NCBI GenBank assembly: GCA_001644045.1
Contig: LUUF01000110.1
Coordinates: 1-40,727, forward strand
From: Methylomonas methanica
GTDB taxonomy: Bacteria; Pseudomonadota; Gammaproteobacteria; Methylococcales; Methylomonadaceae
DNA length: 40,727 nt
Direction: 5' to 3'
Made by a program: the position numbers and the translations under genes. Positions 35,797-40,727 of this stretch are shown here, piece by piece; within the stretch, counting starts at the first letter, position 1; the number at the start of each line of letters is the position of its first letter. Below the pieces are notes generated by a model, which saw nothing but the letters and a program-made list of their open reading frames with translations, was not told where the DNA came from and did not search any database.

Positions 35797-36383
35797 GCGG
35801 CGTCAAAGTGGTGATGGTCGACAACTACGATTCGTTCACCTATAACCTGGTGCAATATTTCGGCGAACTGGGTGCCGAGGTGGTAGTGGTGCGCAACGAC
35901 GAAGTGACGGTGGAAGACATTGAAGCATTGCGCCCGGACAAAATCGTGATTTCTCCTGGCCCCTGCACGCCCAAAGAAGCCGGCATTTCGGTGGAAACCA
36001 TCCACCGCTACGCCGGCAAATATCCAATCCTGGGTGTCTGTCTGGGACACCAAAGCATAGGCTACGCCTTCGGCGGCAACATCATCCACGCCAAGCAAAT
36101 CATGCACGGCAAGGTGTCGCCGGTGTATCACAAAAATTTAGGCGTGTTCAAAGGCCTTAGCAATCCGTTTACCGCCACCCGCTATCACTCGCTGGTCATC
36201 GAACAAACCAGTTTGCCGGATTGCCTGGAAGTCACCGCCTGGACCCAGGACGAGGCCGGAAACATCGACGAAATCATGGGTGTAAGGCACAAAACTCTGG
36301 AGATAGAAGGCGTGCAATTCCACCCCGAGTCGATTTTGACCGAGCATGGGCACGATATGTTACGGAATTTTTTGGAGCGATGA
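35793..36383 (+). CDS. trpG: Anthranilate synthase component II (glutamine amidotransferase)
   Basis: 196 residues. It delivers ammonia from glutamine to TrpE and may also serve PabB for folate. The class I amidotransferase triad is visible: Cys in [15 protein letters not shown] and His-x-Glu in [13 protein letters not shown]. The N-terminus [20 protein letters not shown] is typical. It overlaps trpE in ATGA. The next small frame starts in the trpG stop (ATGA at 36380), taking the place where trpD would be expected; trpD follows only at 37889. Confidence 0.96.
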   Translation: MSGVKVVMVDNYDSFTYNLVQYFGELGAEVVVVRNDEVTVEDIEALRPDKIVISPGPCTPKEAGISVETIHRYAGKYPILGVCLGHQSIGYAFGGNIIHAKQIMHGKVSPVYHKNLGVFKGLSNPFTATRYHSLVIEQTSLPDCLEVTAWTQDEAGNIDEIMGVRHKTLEIEGVQFHPESILTEHGHDMLRNFLER

Positions 36384-36505
36384 GCCCAACGGTCTTTAAA
36401 GAAGCGGGTTACCGGTTCTTTTTCTTTTCGCGGGAAGATCCCAGAAAGCAGCTAAAAGAAATCGAATCTCTAGTGAAGAAACATTTCGATGAACTTGTTG
36501 GCTAA
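36380..36505 (+). pseudogene. DUF4160 gene with internal deletion
   Basis: 41 codons starting in the trpG stop (ATGA). The N-terminus [20 protein letters not shown] is the typical start of DUF4160 proteins, which normally continue with PRIHVHV and about 50 more residues. Here PR is followed at once by KQLKEIESLVKKHFDELVG, resembling the C-terminal helix of the family. About 30-40 residues, including the His-rich middle, are therefore missing in frame. DUF4160 genes often pair with DUF2442 genes in toxin-antitoxin-like sets; no partner remains. The residual frame is open, so a short peptide could still be made. Confidence 0.65.
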
Positions 36506-36542
36506 ATAGCCGCTGCAATATCCATTCTCACCTGACAGGTCT

Positions 36543-37775
36543 GTGACCCATTCAAAACATTCTGTCGCCATCATCGGCGCCGGCCCGACTGGTCTGATGG
36601 CCGCCGAAGCCTTGAGTCAAGCCGGCGTGAGCGTCAGCGTTTACGACGCAATGCCGTCGGCCGGGCGCAAGTTTTTGATGGCTGGCAAGGGCGGCATGAA
36701 TATTACCCATTCAGAACCGTTCGAGCAGTTTTTATCCCGCTACGGTCAGCGGCGTGCCGAACTGGAACCGATACTCAGCGATTTTTCGCCGGATGCGTTG
36801 CGGGCCTGGGTGCAAGGTTTGGGTATCGAAACCTTTGTTGGCACATCGGGCCGGGTATTTCCCACCGAAATGAAAGCCGCGCCGTTGTTGCGCGCCTGGT
36901 TGCATCGCCTGCGTTCCAACGGCGTGCAGTTTCGCATGCGCCATCGCTGGCTAGGCTGGGCGGAAAATGACCTACGCTTCGATACGCCGGACGGCGAACG
37001 CATTATCCAGGCCGATGCGGTGATTTTGGCTTTGGGCGGCGGCAGTTGGCCGCAGTTGGGCTCGACTGGCATCTGGCAATATTTGCTAACCCAACTCGGC
37101 ATCGCCGTCGAACCGTTAAAACCAGCCAACTGCGGTTTCGAAACGGTCTGGAGCGACTATTTTCGCGAGCGCTTTGCCGGCCAACCGCTCAAGCCGGTTA
37201 GCATCGTATTCACTAATCAGAACGGCGAGTTATTCAACCAGCAAGGCGAATTGACGATAGCCGAGTACGGCCTGGAAGGCGGCTTGATTTATGCGTTGTC
37301 CGCGCCGTTGCGCGATGAAATCGCCGACACCGATTCTGCGTTGATACAGTTGGATTTACTGCCTGATCGCAGCTTGGCAAACATCATTGCGCGCCTGGCC
37401 ACCCGGCGCGGCAAGGACAGCTTGAGCAATCATCTGCGCAAACGTTTGGGTATTAGCGGCGCCAAGGCTGCGTTGCTGCGGGAAGCCTTGTCTGCCGCTG
37501 AAATGGACGACTCAACCAAACTTGCCAAAACCTTGAAAGCACTACCCATCACGCTAACGGCCACCCGACCTATTGCGGAAGCGATCAGCAGCGCCGGCGG
37601 CGTCAGTTTTAAGGAACTGGACCAGCATCTGATGCTGCGAAATTTCCCCGGCTTGTTCGTGGCGGGAGAAATGATCGATTGGGAAGCACCGACTGGCGGT
37701 TATCTGCTCACAGCCTGCTTGGCTACCGGCCGCGCGGCCGGCTTAGGGGCGCTGGCTTGGCTGCAACAGCAATGA
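36543..37775 (+). CDS. HI0933/TIGR03862-type flavoprotein (BaiN-like FAD-binding enzyme)
   Basis: 410 residues starting at GTG 36543 (CAGGT just upstream). The N-terminal FAD motif is VAIIGAGPTGLMAAEALSQAG, followed by AGRKFLMAGKGGMNITHSEP, which defines the HI0933 family (AGKGGxN(I/L)T). Other features: VILALGGGSWPQLGSTG, GGVSFKELDQHLMLRNFPGLFVAGEMIDWEAPTGGY in outline, with VAGEMIDWEAPTGGYLL the late FAD contact. Proteins of this set are annotated as aminoacetone-oxidase-like or BaiN; the true substrate is unknown. It sits between trpG and trpD on the same strand, 37 bases after the DUF4160 remnant, with no evident role in tryptophan synthesis. Confidence 0.88.
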   Translation: MTHSKHSVAIIGAGPTGLMAAEALSQAGVSVSVYDAMPSAGRKFLMAGKGGMNITHSEPFEQFLSRYGQRRAELEPILSDFSPDALRAWVQGLGIETFVGTSGRVFPTEMKAAPLLRAWLHRLRSNGVQFRMRHRWLGWAENDLRFDTPDGERIIQADAVILALGGGSWPQLGSTGIWQYLLTQLGIAVEPLKPANCGFETVWSDYFRERFAGQPLKPVSIVFTNQNGELFNQQGELTIAEYGLEGGLIYALSAPLRDEIADTDSALIQLDLLPDRSLANIIARLATRRGKDSLSNHLRKRLGISGAKAALLREALSAAEMDDSTKLAKTLKALPITLTATRPIAEAISSAGGVSFKELDQHLMLRNFPGLFVAGEMIDWEAPTGGYLLTACLATGRAAGLGALAWLQQQ

Positions 37776-37888
37776 GATACGCGAGTTTTGCTGGCGGTTT
37801 GTTATCATGTCGGCCTGTAAATTTTTTGCCCTGCTGGGTTTTGTTTTGCTCTACCCAGCCTACGCCTGCCGACCATTAGAACTGATTC

Positions 37889-38896
37889 ATGCAAATCCAA
37901 GCCACGCTGCAAAAACTTCTGGATAAACAAGACCTCAGCACCGAGGAAATGCGCGCGGTGATGCGCACCATGATGCAAGGCGAGTTGACCGATGCGCAAA
38001 TCGCCGGATTTTTGATCGCCTTGCGCTGCAAGGGCGAAACCATAGAAGAAATTGCCGCGGCGGTCAGCGTGCTGCGCGAGTTGGTAAAACAAGTGCCGGT
38101 GCAAGGCGAACACGTGATCGACACCTGCGGCACCGGCGGCGACGGCGCCAATACTTTTAATATATCCACCACCGCCGCCTTCGTGGTCGCGGCGGCGGGC
38201 GGCAAGGTGGCCAAACACGGCAATCGCTCGGTATCCAGCAGTTGCGGCAGTGCCGATGTGTTGGAGGCAGCCGGCATCAATTTGGACATGCCCGCCGAAC
38301 AGGTAGCGCAATGCGTGGACGAGATCGGCGTCGGCTTTTTGTTTGCCGCCAAGCATCACAGCGCGGTACGGCATACGGTCGGCCCGCGCAAGGAAATGGG
38401 CGTACGCACCTTGTTCAATCTAATCGGCCCGCTCTCCAACCCGGCCAATGCCCAGCACCAATTGATCGGCGTGTTCGATAAACATTGGCTGGTGCCGGTC
38501 GCGGAAGTCTTAAAAAAGCTGGGCAGCAAACATGTTTTGGTAGTCCATGCGCGCGACGGCCTGGATGAAATCAGCATTGCCGCGCCCACGGACGTTGCGG
38601 AGTTGGTCGACGGCATCGTGCATAGCTACACCGTCACCCCGGAACAATTCGGCTTGCCCCGCGCCAGCCTGGAAACCCTGTCGATTACCTGCGCCGCCGA
38701 TAGTTTGGCTATCATCCGCGCGGTATTGAACAACCAACCCGGTCCGGCCCGCGACATCGTTGCGTTGAACGCCGGCGCCGCGATTTACGCCGCCGACTTG
38801 GCCGATTCTCTGGATGCCGGCATTCGGCGGGCGCATCAGGTGTTGATGGATGGGAGTGCGTTGGGTAAGTTTGAGGCGCTGGTAAGCTACTCTTAG
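37889..38896 (+). CDS. trpD: Anthranilate phosphoribosyltransferase
   Basis: 335 residues, normal for TrpD. It joins anthranilate to phosphoribosyl pyrophosphate in tryptophan synthesis. Visible: [20 protein letters not shown] in the N-terminal helical domain, the phosphate loop [36 protein letters not shown], and [20 protein letters not shown] with [15 protein letters not shown]. It lies 114 bases after the flavoprotein gene, so it may be read from the trpE promoter or have its own. trpC is not downstream; the CopG-type gene and repeat follow instead. Confidence 0.96.
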   Translation: MQIQATLQKLLDKQDLSTEEMRAVMRTMMQGELTDAQIAGFLIALRCKGETIEEIAAAVSVLRELVKQVPVQGEHVIDTCGTGGDGANTFNISTTAAFVVAAAGGKVAKHGNRSVSSSCGSADVLEAAGINLDMPAEQVAQCVDEIGVGFLFAAKHHSAVRHTVGPRKEMGVRTLFNLIGPLSNPANAQHQLIGVFDKHWLVPVAEVLKKLGSKHVLVVHARDGLDEISIAAPTDVAELVDGIVHSYTVTPEQFGLPRASLETLSITCAADSLAIIRAVLNNQPGPARDIVALNAGAAIYAADLADSLDAGIRRAHQVLMDGSALGKFEALVSYS

Positions 38897-38912
38897 CTCC
38901 TGCATTCAGGAG
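38897..38912 (+). promoter_or_regulatory. Palindrome over the CopG-type ribosome site
   Basis: CTCCTG-CATT-CAGGAG is a perfect 6-bp inverted repeat directly after the trpD stop. Its right arm overlaps the AGGAGGA ribosome site of the next gene (ATG 38923). As RNA it could hide that site; as DNA it could be an operator for a ribbon-helix-helix protein. Both are inference. Confidence 0.45.
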
Positions 38913-38922
38913 GAGACACACT

Positions 38923-39165
38923 ATGATAGCTAAAGACTTTGAACAGCAGTTTGATGACGATGTGGATATTACCGTATCACTGGGTTTGTCTAACGCGAAA
39001 CGGGTATTGCAAGACCAGAAACGAGTCAATGTCGATTTACCGACTTGGATGATTGAATCGCTTGATCGGGAAGCTGGAAAGCTTGGTGTGACCAAACATC
39101 TATTATCAAAGTCTGGCTTGCCGAACGGCTTGAGAAGGTTTCGTCGAACGAAGCGAAATAGATAA
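38923..39165 (+). pseudogene. CopG/BrnA-type antitoxin, frameshifted
   Basis: The frame from ATG 38923 gives 80 residues. Residues 1-59 match the CopG-family antitoxins that read KRVNVDLPTWMIESLDREA, a ribbon-helix-helix DNA-binding protein. At about 39098 (ACC AAA CA) one base seems lost: in the next frame the DNA reads SIIKVWLAERLEKVSSNEAK and stops at 39161, the usual end of the family. In the annotated frame the tail is the unrelated HLLSKSGLPNGLRRFRRTKR. So the gene is frameshifted, or the base is a sequencing error. No toxin gene precedes it; trpD ends 26 bases upstream. A strong AGGAGGA ribosome site is retained. Confidence 0.7.
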
Positions 39166-39189
39166 TAGCGCAGGAAATTCTTGAGGGTT

Positions 39190-39464
39190 GTGTCGCTAAC
39201 GCGACGGTTATTTTAAAGTCGGGTCTCGGCCCGACAACCGAGATACTTTCTTTTGTTTGGCCAAAAGAAAGTATCCAAAGAAAAAGCCACCCCGATGCCG
39301 CTTTTATCCTGCGCGCCGAAGGGTTTGAACGGGGTTTTCGGAAGGGCTATCCCTAGCCCTCCGAAAACGAGCGGCATCCCTGCCGCTCCCCTTCGTGCTG
39401 ATCCGTCCAAACCCTCCGGTGCTCGGCGCGGCATAGGGGATTAAAACCCCACCGCGAGATTTGA
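39190..39464 (+). repeat. Structured interspersed repeat, copy 4
   Basis: Same orientation as copy 1. The GTCGC/GCGAC hairpin is at 39192-39205, GTCGGG/CCCGAC at 39218-39235, and the perfect 14-bp stem GATACTTTCTTTTG with its complement at 39242-39275 (loop TTTGGC). The outer stem GGGTTTGAACGG (39321-39332) pairs with CCGTCCAAACCC (39403-39414) with one mismatch, enclosing hairpins TTTTCGGAAGGGCTA/TAGCCCTCCGAAAA and GAGCGGCA/TGCCGCTC. Arms differ from copy 1 in matched pairs. It separates the CopG-type gene from the AT-rich gene at 39612; the remaining bases to 39611 show no gene. Confidence 0.85.
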
Positions 39465-39611
39465 AAGCGTTTAATATTCGTTTGGTTTTCGTAGGCTGAG
39501 TTGAATGATAATAAAACCCAGCAAGAATATATTTAAGCTATATTTTGCTTAGCTTAACCCAGACTACGGACTCTTTGTCACTAAGCAACTCAATTACACC
39601 AGATACGAGAT

Positions 39612-40118
39612 ATGAGTTTAAAGTTGGAGAGTCATCAAGAAAGTGTTTTAGAAGAGCTAATGCAAAAGTCTTTTGGGGCCCAAAATATTTATATACCTCA
39701 AAATTACAAGAAAGGTGGAAAAAAGCATAAAGAAAAAGAACCTTGTGATTTAGCTTGGTTTGGAAATGGGGTTTTGGTACTATTTTATTTAACATCTGGC
39801 AACAAATCTCTCGAGAAGCAAGATGAACATAACCTTAAACAAGCAAGAAAGTGGATTCACTATTGGCGGCACCAGTCTAATCAAAAGCTTAATGGAACAA
39901 ATAGATTTGGTGACTCCGTATCAATTTCTTTCAAGGAAATAAATTACTGCGTATTATTGTCAGTGGTGTCCCATGCAACTGGAATTGTATTTCACAAGGT
40001 TGCCAAGAACAAACCTTATGGATATACGTGCACAATTCCAGAGTCATTGATACATGCTATTTCTGGTTTTCATGGAACTGTCGCTGAAAATCTTGGAAAC
40101 GGAGCGGTAGCGAAGTGA
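39612..40118 (+). CDS. Hypothetical AT-rich protein, weak nuclease-like motif
   Basis: 168 residues, soluble and Lys/Asn-rich, with AT-rich codons unlike the surrounding core genes. I do not recognise the family. An early helix with Glu (SVLEELMQKS), then KEKEPCDLAWFGNGVLVLFY (Asp46 before a hydrophobic strand), a Lys at 65 (TSGNKSLEKQ) and QARKWIHYW loosely recall the E-D-(E/Q)xK order of PD-(D/E)XK nucleases, but the ExK Glu is absent. The C-terminus ends NGAVAK in DNA resembling the repeat block that starts just after (GCGGTAGCGAAG), so the tail may be altered. GAGAT lies just before the ATG. It may be a defence or phage remnant, but I cannot support one. Confidence 0.55.
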   Translation: MSLKLESHQESVLEELMQKSFGAQNIYIPQNYKKGGKKHKEKEPCDLAWFGNGVLVLFYLTSGNKSLEKQDEHNLKQARKWIHYWRHQSNQKLNGTNRFGDSVSISFKEINYCVLLSVVSHATGIVFHKVAKNKPYGYTCTIPESLIHAISGFHGTVAENLGNGAVAK

Positions 40119-40129
40119 AGATTTTTAGT

Positions 40130-40375
40130 CCCCGATAGCCGTAGCGCCGGGCGGGTTTTCATAGCGAAGCGGAGAAAACCTGCAAGGCATCGCGACACGG
40201 CGTTAAGTCATGCGAGAGCCCATGTTTCGACCCCTTGTTGGGTCGGAACGAGGTGACGCGGACGAATCGGGGCGCCGAAGGCATAAGCGGTCGCGTGATT
40301 TTTGCCGATTTTTTCCTGCTGGGACGCTCGAAAAAATCTTTCGGCAAAAATAGCGACTCTCCGGAGTCGATCTAT
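40130..40375. repeat. Second type of multi-hairpin segment
   Basis: GC-rich block between two AT-rich regions. It contains several inverted repeats: GGTTTTC with GAAAACC around 40153-40182; CGACCC/GGGTCG (40228-40245); a long stem of TTTTTGCCGATTTTTTC (40299-40315) with GAAAAAATCTTTCGGCAAAAA (40330-40350), which has a 4-base bulge; and CGACTC/GAGTCG with loop TCCG (40354-40369). It does not match the four structured repeats in the window. Open frames across it (for example on minus, 40159-40347) look like shadows of the palindromes. It could be an origin-of-transfer, attachment site or repeat end; one copy only is visible. Confidence 0.5.
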
Positions 40376-40727
40376 TAGATTTAATTTATAAATATTCATC
40401 GAACCAGCGCCGTGCAATACTAAACCATAATCCGTTAGGTGACGAAAGGTTATCAGTTTTAATCAAGAAAAAACAACAAGACTTAGACTCAATACTTAAA
40501 CTTCGGCATGATTCAAGTCTTAATGAAATTGACTTTTCATTCATTTATGAAATGATAAATTTAAACAGGCTTACCGCTCCGATTGGGGATAGGCTTGTTT
40601 CCAACTCATCTGGTAGGGAGCTTATTTCAAGTTATTTTGGCGATATGACTGCGCGAGACTTTATACATATTGCTATATTAGCTGAAGGCCTAATAAAAAG
40701 AACTGATAACGCTAACAGGCTGGTGAA
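40354..40727 (+). CDS. Partial ORF without a visible start (5'-truncated or joined to the hairpin block)
   Basis: A frame open from the stop at 40351-40353 to the window end gives 124 codons with no ATG, GTG or TTG before 40552. The protein from about 40378 (LIYKYSSNQRRAILNHNPLG, later SFIYEMINLNRLTAPIGDRL and DFIHIAILAEGLIKRTDNAN) is AT-rich, hydrophilic and alpha-helical in pattern, and looks like real coding sequence. The missing start suggests that the gene lost its 5' end where the hairpin block begins. An ATG at 40552 could only start a shortened form. I do not recognise the family; the gene continues past the window. Confidence 0.45.

Noticed and set aside
37807-37923. Small frame MSACKFFALLGFVLLYPAYAC with a signal-peptide look, before and into trpD
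   Set aside because: It has no clear ribosome site, overlaps the strongly supported trpD start and contains no tryptophan codons, so it does not look like a leader peptide.
40159-40347. Minus-strand frame MPKDFFERPSRKKSAKITR in the right-end hairpin block
   Set aside because: It runs across the long inverted repeat, has no ribosome site, and its sequence follows from the palindromes.

Overview
The window looks like chromosomal DNA of a gammaproteobacterium, probably a Methylococcales (Methylomonas-like) methanotroph. That placement is inferred from gene content (biosynthetic SpeA with SpeE, mtnBDC methionine salvage, an NhaD antiporter, a TIGR04073 protein, clustered trpE/trpG/trpD), protein style and GC-rich codon use. 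No methane-oxidation gene is present to confirm it. Most of the window is ordinary core chromosome, with two short accessory patches at about 2.3-3.5 kb and 38.9-40.7 kb.

Layout. 0-2.3 kb: tail of an upstream gene, an exported pentapeptide-repeat protein and an APC amino-acid permease. 2.3-3.5 kb: two inverted copies of a structured repeat around an AT-richer gene for a putative ADP-ribosyltransferase-fold protein. 3.6-6.5 kb (minus): UDP-glucose dehydrogenase, a beta-hydroxyacid dehydrogenase and an SGNH esterase. 6.5-9.3 kb: divergent speA/speE for polyamines. 9.5-12.4 kb: FHA-GGDEF diguanylate cyclase, TIGR04073 protein, OmpA-like lipoprotein, small lipoprotein and ComFB-like protein. 12.5-15 kb (minus): two MacB/FtsX-type permeases. 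15-18.8 kb (minus): nhaD, a short KdpD-like kinase and a KdpE-like regulator. 19-22.5 kb (plus): remnant of a second nhaD whose stop overlaps the start of a porin gene, then an EamA transporter and a haem-motif membrane protein. 22.6-25 kb (minus): SpoIIAA/STAS-like protein, ABC ATPase and membrane-fusion protein. 25.4-28.6 kb (plus): rnpB, mtnB-mtnD-mtnC and a RimK-like ligase. 28.7-30.6 kb (minus): exbD, exbB, tonB. 30.8-34.1 kb: kup, a His/Gly-rich lipoprotein and a fumarylacetoacetate-hydrolase-family protein. 34.3-38.9 kb (plus): trpE, trpG, a DUF4160 remnant, a flavoprotein and trpD. 38.9-40.7 kb: frameshifted CopG-type antitoxin, another structured repeat, an AT-rich unknown gene, a second kind of multi-hairpin segment and a start-less ORF running off the end.

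How the genes work together. NhaD and the KdpDE-like pair form one tightly spaced gene set, suggesting cation- or pH-linked signalling coupled to Na+/H+ exchange. Kup supplies K+ uptake elsewhere in the window. The two permeases at 12.5-15 kb lack an ATPase, and the ATPase/fusion-protein pair at 23-25 kb lacks a permease, so they may be halves of one exporter. ExbBD-TonB energises outer-membrane transport.

The most unusual signals are: (1) a roughly 260-275 bp interspersed repeat, three near-complete copies and one decayed, whose hairpins are preserved by paired base changes; (2) the second-nhaD remnant fused in TAATG to a porin gene; (3) several decaying accessory genes (DUF4160, CopG) lodged beside trp genes; (4) a different multi-hairpin block at 40.13-40.37 kb joined to a 5'-truncated ORF.
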